Source: Monoplex corrugatus
Lineage: Eukaryota > Mollusca > Gastropoda > Littorinimorpha > Ranellidae
Reading direction: 5' to 3'
Assembly: GCA_030674185.1 (NCBI GenBank)
Contig: JAPXFY010000030.1
Coordinates: forward strand, 37,530,536 to 37,594,535
DNA length: 64,000 nucleotides
Part shown: one piece after another, positions 54,484-63,181 of the stretch
Position numbering within the stretch: position 1 is the first letter of the stretch
Layout of the letters: every line of letters starts with the position of its first letter
Notes under the pieces: model-generated
Seen by the model: only the letters and a program-made list of their open reading frames with translations
Database searches by the model: none
Told to the model about the DNA's origin: nothing
Position numbers and translations under genes: made by a program

Positions 54484-55315
54484 GGGACATAATCATGAAC
54501 AAGTATGCAAATACGTTGATCTGGGAGAGAGGAAGACTCTCACCCTTTACCCACCAGGCAGGAAATACCAAGGGAGGATCAAACCCCAGACTTTCTATCG
54601 TTACAAGTCTGATGTTTTACCCGTTTGACTACCGTGCCCATTGTAGATTTAGGTAAATGTTGATTATTGTAAATGACATGTGGTATGTTTTTTCGGAGAG
54701 GGTCTTCTTTTTGTATGTTTTTTTTGTCTTTTTAACATACGATATTTACTTTATAGTCTTTGATGTGTTCTAATGCCATGAAAAAACAAGACCCCACGAG
54801 TCAGCTTATTTTATTCTGTTTTGTTTTGTTTTTTAAACAGCATCAAACAGCATCGGAGAGAGAGTAACAAGACAAAGCAGCATGGAAAAAATGGCAGGTC
54901 ATTGAAAGTTTGGGTGGTATTGCGCACGCACATTCATGCGCGTGTACACTCATTTTAGCATCTCGTATTTGTGATTTAAGGTGTCATGAACACCGGATTG
55001 AAGGGCAGAATCAGAAGGTGCCAGTCTGGATACAGTATTCACAACGCAGGCTTCAGGATGGAGGTGCCTGCACTCAAAAACAACACACCACATCAGGAGC
55101 AGAGAGAGAATGATTGTTGATTATAGAGAATGATTGTTGAGTATAAATAATTCTAAGTTGGTTAATGCAGAAAGAGAAAATCCAGATCACATCAGGAGCG
55201 GAGAGAGAAAAGGAGGGAGGGAGGGGGGAGAGAAAGAAAGATTTTAAAAAAAAATTTCTCTATAAATAGAATAAATTGGTTGGTGTAGAGATAAAGAAAC
55301 CAAACCACATAAGGA

Positions 55316-55346
<31 letters not shown>

Positions 55347-58300
55347 TTGATTTTTCGTCATAAGTAGTTTGGTTGACATTGGGGTAGAGCTGCTGTCTTC
55401 CAGTCTGACTACACAAACCTAGCGTATGGCTTTCAGTCCACCCAGCTGTGAATGGGTACCTGACCCTCTTCAGAGGTGGGGAAGGTAAAGGATTGAGAAA
55501 AATAAAAATGGCACCACCCTCATATGGATGGGGCCAAGAAAAATTGAAGTCTACCATGACATTCACCTTTGATCTCAGGGTCATGGGACAACCTTTACCT
55601 CAATATAAGTTACACAGAGAAACAGACAAAGATTGACCTTGTGGTAATATAAGTTACACAGGGAAGCAGACACACATTCACCTTGTGGTCTTGCTCAGTA
55701 AATCTGTAGGGGAAATTAGTTATGGGGGGAAAAGCTCATATAGATAAAGGAATTTTAAGTGACGTTAATGAAAATGAACTGATGACAGAATGGTTATAAA
55801 ACCAAAAAATGAAACAAAGACGTCAGATAGATATGTATGGAAAAGAGACATCCTTCTACTCACCTTGGAGGTTAACATAACATTATCACAGACAAGACAC
55901 ATACCAGTTTCAGGATAGGATCTTCAACAGAGAACAGATAAAAATATACAAACACATTTACAAGACTCTTCTTCTTCTTCTTGGCGTACGCTGCTACACA
56001 ATCATCTGAGTCCGGGCGATGAATGCAGCCGTCTTTTCCAGCTCCTGTCTGCAGCCATGGAGTTTGGTTTTCAGCGGAGTGTCTGTCGGCCACACGTCCT
56101 GTCTTGCCACCTGGTGAAGGGGACATCTTTGGAGTATATGCTCCGTGGTTTGGTCTTCTTGACCGCAGGGACAGGTTGGGGAGGGCGCCAGCTTCAGTTT
56201 GCGGTACATGTGGCTGTTCAGCCTATTGTAACCAGTGCGCAACCTCACCAGGGCAACTTGCTGCTCTCTAGACAACAGGTGGTAGTCATCCCTGTGTCGT
56301 CTCGGCATGGAAAGCGCCCTGATGATGCTCCTCTTCTCATTGTAGCTGACGCTGTTGTTGGGTTGTTCTTCTCAGGCTCCCTCCTTAGCAAGGATATCAG
56401 CTCACTCATTCCCGGAGACTCCGCAGTGGGCTGGAATCCACTGCAGAACTGCTCTTCTGGTTGTGGCAACCTGGTGCAGAGCTCTAGACAGGAGGGGAAG
56501 CGTGTTGTTCTGGCATGCCTGCAGCACGGAGAGGGCATCAGACAAGAAGACAACTTGTCTGCAGTCATAGTCAGTAGCCTGAATCATGGAGGCCGCCTGC
56601 ATGAGTGCTTCTGTCTCAGCACGGTAGTTTGTACAGTGTCTTCCAGTGGCGACACTTGCTGTTGTTGTTTGTCCTCCTGGGAAAAGGACAAGGATGCCTG
56701 CACCCCCGTTGGCTATGGCGTTGGTTGCTGACTCGTCGGTGTATACATGTATCCATGCCTCCTGTGGGTACCTCTCAGCAATTATGGCCATTGTTAGGTA
56801 GTGTTTCACCTTGTCATCTTGTGTGTCTCCCGGTATGAGGTATGGGACGGTGGTGTGGACCTTGATATCAGGCTGGTCTAGTGTCCAGGGTTCTGGCATG
56901 TCTGTTGGGTAAAGGGGAGTGTGTCCTTGGGCAGATTTTCTTGGAACTGGCGAGTCAGCCTCTTGCTCTTGTGGACAAAGCTGCTCCTTTTCAGTCGGTT
57001 TACAAGACATAAACAGCATCAGCTTGAAATTGAAATGGAAAACATGCAAACAGTATGTAAATTCAATAATGGTGTTCTTTATGTTTTGTTTCTGCTCAAT
57101 TACTTTTTGCAGGTTGGTTGGTTCTTTTAATAGAACCTTGGATTCAAGATACATCCTCATTCAGTTCCAGTCTGCAGTGTTAGAACCTGGACTGTTTGCT
57201 GCCCATCTTAGTGTTTCCATCATTTTGGTGGTGTTAGCTTAGTGTTTCATAGGTTCCTCTCTTCCCCCTTCCCCATTTCAAATCAAGACTTGCACCCCCA
57301 GCGCATAAGGTTTTGTGTAGGCTCAGGGAGTCCTGCCAGATATAGCTGGCAGGATTTGGGTGGATGGTATTAGAATTGTCCAAGTGTGATGGTCCCTCTT
57401 GAGCAAACTCCAGACTTATCTACTCAGTATCACCAGTCTTTCTTGAAATTCATAAGACAAGATACTGAGTTTGAGTCCGCATGTATCTGAGTCAGACGAT
57501 CATAAAGAAGTGAAATCAAGACACATGGAATGGAGAGTGGAGAACTGCTATTCACACCATCTACTGTCTTGCATGCAGGGACCTCATCTAGTTCAAATTT
57601 TAGGGATAAAGGCAACGAGAAACAGTTCAGGCCTGACGGGAAAAAAAGAAAGAAAGAAAAAGAAAGAAAGCCAGTTCTCATGAATCAAGGGAATACCTGA
57701 AAATGGAGTGTGAGATCTATATGGTGTTGTGAAAATGGCATGCACAAAAGACCCATTCTCATCCTCATAGCATTGTGAAAAATTGTTCTGGATGCTGTGG
57801 GCCTTTGTGCCATGTTATTGTGGTGACTTCAGTTTTGATGGGTTTGAGCGTGTGTTGGAGAGCCACAATGAGCAGTATTAAGGGTAGTGATACTGGACCA
57901 TGGTATGAGGTAAGACAGCAACCTGCCATCTCCCCCCCCCCCCCCACACGCACACACACACACAAAATAGAAACTTGAAAACATTTGGCAGTTTGGAATT
58001 CAAATGTTCAAGGTTAATCAAAAAACAAAAAAAGAACCAACTGAATGCTTAAAATCATGCAAGATTTGAATGCTAAAGGATTGAGTAAACATCAAAAAGT
58101 GAAGTATGCCTAAAGTGTTTTAAAAAGAGGAGTGCGGGATTTGTTCAGGTGAAGAATACTTCCGCCCGGTCATGAAGCGTGACGCCCACTGTATGGTGCA
58201 CTGGTGGTTTTATCCTGAGAGGTCAGTGTTTAGTGAACATGTGTATATAAGTGTGCATGTGTGTATACATTGTGTGTGTGTGTGGTGTGTGTGGGCAGGG

Positions 58301-59730
58301 AAGTTTTTTGTCCCGTTTTTATTATCCATTGTTTGGTGTCTGTGATCTGTTTGTGACTGTGCGTTCGTGCTTGACAAAGGCTAGTTGGCTGAAAATTTGT
58401 GCTTGTTTTGTTTTGTTTTGTTGGATACGCGCTTATATTGGTTTTCTTGTTCTTCTGGCTCCTGTTTGCTTGGGTGCGGGCAGTCACGCTTGTTTTGGAT
58501 GTGTGTGTGTTTCGTGGTGGGAATGAGAGGGATATATGTTTAAAGTTTCATGAAGATGATGGAAATGACAATAAAGGTGATGATGATAACAACATTGATG
58601 AGAAGGATTGGTGAATTCACTAACTGGTTGATGATGTTGATGGTGATGTTGAATATAACAGAAAGATACAGTTCTCACAAGCAATGATTGTGATGATGGT
58701 GATGTTGAAATATAACTGAAAGATACAGTTCTCATGTGATGATGATGGTGATGTTGAAATATAACAGAAAGATACAGTTCTCACAAGTAATGATTGATGA
58801 TGATGATGGTGATGTTGAAATATAACAGAAAGATACAGTTCTCACAAGCAATAACAGAAAGATACAGTTCTCACAAGTAAGCATACACATGCTACCTTAC
58901 ACAGTTACAAAGCCCAAATCAGCACAGCAGCCTGTGCAACACACAAACCACAAACAAAACCACTCTTAACCTTTTTAGCTTCCATACGACCGCAGCCGAC
59001 TGTTCTGACCGCAACCTAGTTATCATCCAGTGAGATGATCTTGGTAAATTTAGGACTGCACACACATCCATTCACTGCAGATCGAGTGTGTAAAAGAATT
59101 ATGGGGGTATTTTCATTCATGCCGCATAGCGTGTGAAAAAATGGCGATGCCCTCTGTAGCAGACGGTTTTCAGGATGCAGATGATTCTCCAGATTATTCA
59201 AAGGAGGAATTAAATACTACTGTTCGTGAATTAGAAAAACATGAAGAAGATGTAGTTGAGTCAGTTATTGAGATTGGTGAGGGGGAAGATGATGAAAACT
59301 GTGATTTAGGAGAGCAGACTGACACAGAAGATAACGCACCGCTGGCCACTTTTCAGCAATCATGGCACCCAGCACTGGTTCCGCTAATGGTAAAGAAATT
59401 TGATCTCCTTGTCAGCTGATGCCAAACCTTTAGATTGTTTCTTTTTGTTTTTGTTCTGACAATTTGTAAACTGTAGTATGAACATTGAATGTAGTTTTGT
59501 CGTGGAAAGAAAAATAGTGACAAAAACTACCTGAACAAACTGTGTAAATACCTGAGGAGTACTTGGTGACATTTGGTGACCACTGTGAGTACTATCACAT
59601 GGAAATGCTGTTAGACACTTTAGCTAAGCCATACTCTTACTTCATTACTCATCTGTATGTGTTGTGGTCACACTCACACACTCTCACACACACACACACT
59701 CAACACACACATCACACACACACACACACA

Positions 59731-59798
<68 letters not shown>

Positions 59799-60040
59799 GC
59801 ACACACTTTAAGTTTATGAAGTTTGTACTTTAGAGTTAAATTTTCCATACACATTGTTGATGTTAATTGTTAGTGTTAAGTTCTTGTTCCATTTTTCTAT
59901 TTTCCTACCTACTTATGTCTATAACCTTGTCTCCTCTCTGCCCCAAATCCAACCTGCCCATGTCTCATCCTCTTTTTTTTCTTTTCTGTCTAATATCACT
60001 CATAGTGAAAAAACGTTTAAATCAAAGAACGAACGAACAC

Positions 60041-60096
<56 letters not shown>

Positions 60097-62463
60097 ACCA
60101 CACACACACACACACACACACACACTCTCTCTCACACACACTTGCACACACATTTCCTCGCACACATGCATGCGCTAATAATTGAATACCTTAAATAACA
60201 CTAACAGGAACCGTACATGACAAAACAAACCTCATAATCTTTATGTTCAGTTTTGTCTTCTTGTTTCAAATCACAGTGCTTAACGAAATAAAACCTTGTG
60301 TTTTTATATTCATGTATATTTGTTTCATATCACAGCTAAACTAACAGGAACCATGGTCAACAAAACAGTCGTGTTAATTTGTATGTTTATGTGTGTGTGT
60401 TGCTTATTACAGTTACGACTCCTGGGTCACAAACCTGAACATTGATTACGATGTGGAAACCTCCAACATTAATCATGAAGAAGCCCTGCATGTGAGTAGA
60501 AGTGAAGTGACTCATATGTTAGACATGCAAGGGTGATCACATTTCCTGAGCAACACTGCAGTTGTCTGTATTTCTTGGCCCTGATTGACACCAGGATATG
60601 TTATGATAGTAAGCACATAGTACAACCCTGATTGACACCAGGATATGTTATGATAGCACATAGTACAACACTGATTGACACCAGGATATGTTATGATAGC
60701 ACATAGTACAACCCTGATTGACACCAGGATATGTTATGATAGCACGTAGTACAACCCTGATTGACACCAGGATATATTATGATAGCACATAGTACAACAC
60801 TGATTGACACCAGGATATATTATGATAGCACATAGTACAACCCTGATTGACACCAGGATATATTATGATAGCACATAGTACAACACTGATTGACACCAGG
60901 ATATATTATGATAGCACATAGTACAACCCTGATTGACACCAGGATATATTATGATAGCACATAATACAACCCTGATTGACACCAGGATATATTATGATAG
61001 CACATAGTACAACCCTGATTGACACCAGGATATATTATGATAGTAAGCACATAGTACAACACTGATTGACACCAGGATATGTTATGATAGTAAGCACATA
61101 GTACAACCCTGATTGACACCAGGATATGTTATGATAGTAAGCACATAGTACAACACTGATTGACACCAGGATATGTTATGATAGTAAGCACATAGTACAA
61201 CACTGATTGACACCAGGATATATTATGATAGTAAGCACATAATACAACACTGATTGACACCAGGATATGTTATGATAGTAAGCACATAGTACAACACTGA
61301 TTGACACCAGGATATGTTATGATAGTAAGCACATAATACAACACTGATTGACACCAGGATATGTTATGATAGTAAGCACATAATACAACACTGATTGACA
61401 CCAGGATATGTTATGATAGTAAGCACATAGTACAACACTGATTGACACCAGGATATGTTATGATAGTAAGCACATAATACAACACTGATTGACACCAGGA
61501 TATGTTATGATAGTAAGCACATAATACAACACTGATTGACACCAGGATATGTTATGATAGTAAGCACATAATACAACCCTGATTGACACCAGGATATGTT
61601 ATGATATAAGCACATAGTACAACCCTGATTGACACCAGGATATGTTATGATAGTAAGCACATAATACAACCCTGATTGACACCAGGATATATTATGATAT
61701 AAGCACATAGTACAACCCTGTCATGCAGTCTAAATTCTGTGATTTAGGAATTTTTTAGGCCCCTTTCCATAGTCTTATATGTGAACAGAAATAAATCAGT
61801 TCACAATTACTGTAAATCACTTTTCGTGTAGTATTGTTCTCCAAAGCTGTTCGGGCTCATTGTGATTTACATATAATCGAGACTTTTTAATGGGTATTTT
61901 TATTTCCATAAGCCATCCACTGATATGGCTGAGGATCTTTGATGTTGTGCATACAGTAATGTGGACATGAGTGGGGCATAGGCTGTGGTAGATCTGCACG
62001 CATGTTGACGTTGGAGATCATAAAAATCTCTGCCCTATACCTACCAGATAGAGGTGGGTCAGATCCAAGACTTTTTGATTGGAAGTCTGATGTTTACCCA
62101 CATGACTATTGCACTTGTCAAATGTATTAGACATTCAGGATAAAGCCAAGGATTTGGGTTTTTAGGCCCTTGTTTGATTTCTGGAAGGAGTACTGAGAAA
62201 TGGGATGATCATCCGAAATGTCTGGGAAAAAGTTGGAATTTCTCCAAATCAGGTTCTCACTTAACTAGTGTCAAGAGAAAATTGGTCAGTACACGCCGGA
62301 ATATATTTATTCATTCATTTGTTTATTGTTTTGTGATATTGGTCTCGTTCTGACCTGACCTGATCTTCACTTGTTACAGGTGACAGCTCAATGGCTGTTG
62401 GACTTGGAGAAGTTCAATGAGTGGATGTCGGAAGAAGATTACATGGTGGATGATGAGTTTGAT
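45993..62463 (+). CDS. SMARCC2: SMARCC1/2-type SWI/SNF subunit, N-terminal seven exons (3' partial)
   Basis: This is a core scaffold subunit of the SWI/SNF (BAF) chromatin remodelling complex in the nucleus. Coding exons are 45993-46106, 47035-47154, 48489-48574, 51419-51666, 58149-58221, 60413-60491 and 62380-62463. They total 804 nt, or 268 residues, in one continuous frame with GT-AG introns and matching phases. Family hallmarks are [15 protein letters not shown] near the start, [87 protein letters not shown] and [17 protein letters not shown]. This is the conserved N-terminal module (BRCT-like and chromo-like folds). The SWIRM, SANT and coiled-coil regions lie beyond the window. Intron 4 holds a piggyBac-like remnant and a LINE tail. 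Vertebrates have two paralogues, and this sequence does not let me say which it is closer to. Confidence 0.95.
46665..46750 (-). repeat. tRNA-like SINE head
   Basis: On the minus strand TAGCACAGTTG (46731-46741) resembles an A-box and GGATTCGAATCC (46677-46688) is an excellent B-box. The spacing fits a tRNA-derived promoter, but a full cloverleaf is not apparent. It lies in SMARCC intron 1, antisense to the gene. Confidence 0.55.
47035..47154 (+). CDS. SMARCC2: SMARCC exon 2 (residues 39-78)
   Basis: 120 nt, phase 0 at both ends, encoding [20 protein letters not shown] and [20 protein letters not shown]. The acceptor is GATTTCAG and the donor is GTAAGT. Confidence 0.95.
47395..47490 (+). repeat. 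CT and CA microsatellites in SMARCC intron 2
   Basis: A CT run at about 47399-47432 is followed by CA tracts with CACACCA interruptions to about 47490. Confidence 0.9.
47530..47985 (+). repeat. tRNA-derived SINE family S, plus-strand copy
   Basis: The head reads GGCGCAGTAGATGAGTAGAA, TATCAGACTTAGATGGTCTG and AGGTTTGGTTCC. The body has CAAAGATCCTGTAAGTCATT and GTCCGAGGGCTTATGGAAAC, then a diverged repeat of the block with TTAAAGATCCTCTCAGTCAT near 47880. It is the only family S copy on the plus strand here and lies in the sense orientation of SMARCC. Confidence 0.65.
48200..48396 (+). repeat. CA-rich microsatellite with ACACC variants
   Basis: CA repeats with ACGAC and ACCACACC variants, then a pure CA run to about 48394. 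It lies about 95 bp before SMARCC exon 3. Confidence 0.92.
48489..48574 (+). CDS. SMARCC2: SMARCC exon 3 (residues 79-106 plus 2 nt)
   Basis: 86 nt encoding [20 protein letters not shown] then YKFKSEQG and two bases of the following tryptophan. The acceptor is ATGTACAG and the donor is GTAAGT. Confidence 0.95.
48575..50218. other. SMARCC intron 3, left part, no gene
   Basis: AT-rich intron. Open frames of up to about 97 residues (for example 49110-49403) show no recognised family. No repeat other than short runs was noted. Confidence 0.45.
50219..51045 (-). mobile_element. RTE-type LINE, 5'-truncated, long intact C-terminal frame
   Basis: On the minus strand a 262-codon open frame (51032-50244) starts at the catalytic motif with [20 protein letters not shown]. 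It continues with [33 protein letters not shown] and [20 protein letters not shown], and ends at ANAMQQGT plus a stop. A (TGA)n 3' tail follows (50219-50247 on the plus strand reads CATCAT repeats). The upstream reverse transcriptase and endonuclease are missing. This is the least decayed of four RTE copies, suggesting the most recent arrival. It is antisense in SMARCC intron 3. Confidence 0.9.
51177..51335 (+). repeat. CA/CGCA microsatellite with CT end
   Basis: ACGC and CA repeats, a pure CA run of about 70 bp, then a CT run to about 51330. It lies about 85 bp before SMARCC exon 4. Confidence 0.92.
51419..51666 (+). CDS. SMARCC2: SMARCC exon 4 (residues 107-189 plus 1 nt)
   Basis: 248 nt. 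It completes W107, then encodes [60 protein letters not shown] and a tail ending PVNQPAD. The donor is GTGGGT in phase 1. A perfect internal donor-like GTAAGT at 51495-51500 is read through as Val-Ser. Confidence 0.94.
51937..53730 (+). mobile_element. piggyBac-like TTAA element with two-exon N-terminal remnant
   Basis: TTAACCTCTTCACTGCGC at the left and, in reverse complement, TTAACCCTTTCGCTGCTA at the right are inverted ends bounded by TTAA, 1794 bp apart. At 52210 a frame opens [20 protein letters not shown] then [20 protein letters not shown]; two stops follow, then PIVPDAG and a GTAGGT donor-like site. At 53142 a CTACAG acceptor-like site resumes the frame into a GPAVA repeat and an arginine/glycine-rich stretch before a stop at 53322. 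The start resembles the acidic N-termini of piggyBac-family transposases. The DDD catalytic core is absent, so it is non-autonomous. Confidence 0.6.
53159..53223 (+). repeat. 15-bp tandem repeat within the piggyBac-like remnant
   Basis: About four copies of GGACCTGCTGTTGCT encode GPAVA in the frame of the second remnant exon. The copy number keeps the frame. Confidence 0.8.
54190..54645 (-). repeat. tRNA-derived SINE family S, copy in SMARCC intron 4, with CA tract
   Basis: The minus-strand head reads GGGCACGGTAGTCAAACGGG, TAAAACATCAGACTTGTAAC and GTCTGGGGTTTGATCC; the B-box is at 54576-54585. A CA tract (about 54390-54480) separates head and body. The body includes AAGATCCTATAAGTCATGTC and TTGGAAGCTCATGAAAACAC. 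The microsatellite has expanded inside the SINE. Confidence 0.65.
55085..55345 (+). repeat. Degenerate tandem repeat, about 105-115 bp unit
   Basis: CACATCAGGAGC then GAGAGAGA recurs near 55085 and 55188, and CACATAAGGAGC near 55307. Each is followed by GA-rich sequence and a TAAATA..ATT.TAAG or AATTGGTTGGTGTAGAGA block. A two-copy 43-bp repeat, TAATATAAGTTACACAG, follows at about 55601-55685. Confidence 0.65.
55970..57005 (-). mobile_element. LINE 3' fragment with RNase H domain
   Basis: The minus strand encodes an RNase [20 protein letters not shown] (first catalytic aspartate), [14 protein letters not shown] (glutamate), [15 protein letters not shown] (second aspartate), and [15 protein letters not shown], then a frameshift near 56400-56310. 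A terminal region [20 protein letters not shown] and [20 protein letters not shown] ends with a stop at 55994. The 3' end is AAGAAGAAGAAG. This layout is typical of I-superfamily LINEs with RNase H. It is 5'-truncated and frameshifted, so inactive. Confidence 0.85.
57110..57385 (+). repeat. SINE-like dispersed repeat F, copy 3
   Basis: It starts with GGTTGGTTGGTTCTTTTAAT. A single middle segment has CATCTTAGTGTTTCCATCAT and TGGTGGTGTTAGCTTAGTGT, and the tail has TAAGGTTTTGTGTAGGCTCA and CTGGCAGGATTTGGGTGG. Block order matches copies 1 and 2, with the middle present once. The B-box region is diverged here. Confidence 0.6.
57386..58148. other. SMARCC intron 4, right part, no gene
   Basis: No recognised gene or family. 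There is a GAAA-type run near 57640-57670 and a C tract with a CA run near 57930-57964. The sequence upstream of exon 5 is AT-rich. Confidence 0.45.
58149..58221 (+). CDS. SMARCC2: SMARCC exon 5 (residues 190-213 plus 2 nt)
   Basis: 73 nt. It completes a glycine, then encodes [20 protein letters not shown] and YPE, ending with two bases of the serine codon finished in exon 6. The acceptor is TTGTTCAG and the donor is GTCAGT. Confidence 0.92.
58630..58880 (+). repeat. Tandem repeat, about 60 bp unit, four units
   Basis: GATGGTGATGTTGAA, ATATAACAGAAAGATACAGT and TCTCACAAG recur from 58630 to 58880, with unit length drifting through (GAT)n slippage. It lies in SMARCC intron 5, in a region rich in GAT triplets. 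Confidence 0.85.
58976..59420 (+). mobile_element. Possible left end of a TTAA element with an acidic ORF
   Basis: TTAACCTTTTTAGCTTCC at 58976 resembles the left ends of the other TTAA elements. About 165 bp later an open frame of 92 codons (59141-59419) begins [20 protein letters not shown] and is rich in D and E, as in transposase N-termini. No matching right end was found, so the assignment is weak. The ORF could instead be an unrelated remnant. Confidence 0.3.
59670..60142 (+). repeat. Two CA microsatellites in SMARCC intron 5
   Basis: CA tracts at about 59670-59808 and 60038-60142 have CACACCA and CTCTCT interruptions and about 230 bp of T-rich sequence between them. Confidence 0.92.
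60195..60412 (+). repeat. Imperfect duplication just upstream of SMARCC exon 6
   Basis: ACTAACAGGAACC followed by a CA(A)AACA word occurs at about 60199 and again at about 60342, 140-145 bp apart. TTGTTTCAAATCACAG and TTGTTTCATATCACAG are likewise repeated about 70 bp apart. The second copy runs into the exon 6 acceptor. Confidence 0.5.
60413..60491 (+). CDS. SMARCC2: SMARCC exon 6 (residues 214-240)
   Basis: 79 nt. It finishes serine 214, then encodes [20 protein letters not shown] and HEEALH. YDSW matches the conserved YDTW of the chromo-like region. The acceptor is TTATTACAG and the donor is GTGAGT in phase 0. Confidence 0.92.
60575..61720 (+). repeat. 43/47-bp minisatellite in SMARCC intron 6
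   Basis: About 26 units contain CCCTGATTGACACCAGGATA then TGTTATGATAG. Two length classes exist, with or without TAAG before CACATAG. The short class is clustered in about 60645-61030; the long class precedes it and follows it to 61720. Point variants (CCCTG or CACTG, ATATG or ATATA, CATAG or CATAA) are also clustered. Confidence 0.93.
61840..62115 (-). repeat. tRNA-derived SINE family S, copy in SMARCC intron 6
   Basis: The minus-strand head reads CAAGTGCAATAGTCATGTGG, GTAAACATCAGACTTCCAAT and AAGTCTTGGATCTGACCC, with a mutated B-box near 62056-62068. The body has AACATCAAAGATCCTCAGCC and TGGCTTATGGAAATA, matching the blocks of the plus-strand copy at 47530. Confidence 0.6.
62380..62463 (+). 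CDS. SMARCC2: SMARCC exon 7 (residues 241-268)
   Basis: 84 nt encoding [20 protein letters not shown] and [17 protein letters not shown] is a strong family signature. The acceptor is TTGTTACAG and the donor is GTGAGT in phase 0. The next exon is beyond the window. Confidence 0.94.
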
Positions 62464-63117
62464 GTGAGTTTCTTTCTTATCACTTGAAAAGCAGAGCATT
62501 GTGTAGGTAGGTCCACCCCAAAAATTCAAAATTTTTGTTTGTTCACATAAAGAGAAAAACTTAATAGCATTTGAAAGACAACACAACACTGAATATCTCT
62601 GCCAAATTTTATCTTCCTATCAATGATAGTTCAAGAGTTATGAGCATTTAAAAATGCAAGAAAATGGCACAATTTAGCGATTTTAACGAAACACCATTTT
62701 TCTGGCTTGATAAATGGAGAATGAATACACAGACACAGCTGAAAATGATAAAACCAAAACTATATACTACTTACTGTAAGAATAATTTTTTCCAGGGGTA
62801 GGCAAGCCATAGTTTTTCATCCAGATCACTTCAAAAATGAGGAAAAACACATTTCTCGCAGGCGGAAAAAGATGACATGAGAGAGAAATAACACCAAATA
62901 GTAAACAAGCCATATCTCAACAACTACTGATGCTACAGACTAATTTCAAGTACCCTTTTGCTCAGAATAAAGAGTAGAACTTGAATTTCACACCCACAGG
63001 CTTCAAAAGAAGTTCTAAAGTAGTCAAAACTATCCTGAAACACAACCAGTTTTTACATATGGAAATCATGGCAAGTAATGTTCGCAAATGGCTCATACAG
63101 TACACCTAAGCCCCCAA
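62464..63117. other. SMARCC intron 7 sequence, no recognised gene
   Basis: AT-rich sequence with no conserved coding segment. It could include the 3' UTR of the minus-strand ORF that ends at 63176, but no polyadenylation site can be fixed. Confidence 0.4.
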
Positions 63118-63181
63118 GCTTGAAATACACCACAGAAAAAACTAACAGTAGCTTGAAATACACCACAGAAAAAAACTAACA
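63118..63181 (+). repeat. 35-bp tandem duplication
   Basis: AGCTTGAAATACACCACAG then AAAAAACTAACAGT occurs twice in a row. The second copy reaches the stop codon of the minus-strand ORF, so the duplication borders or just touches the coding end. Confidence 0.85.

Noticed and set aside
56057..56731. 224-residue plus-strand open frame
   Set aside because: It lies opposite the RNase H-bearing LINE fragment and has no domain of its own.
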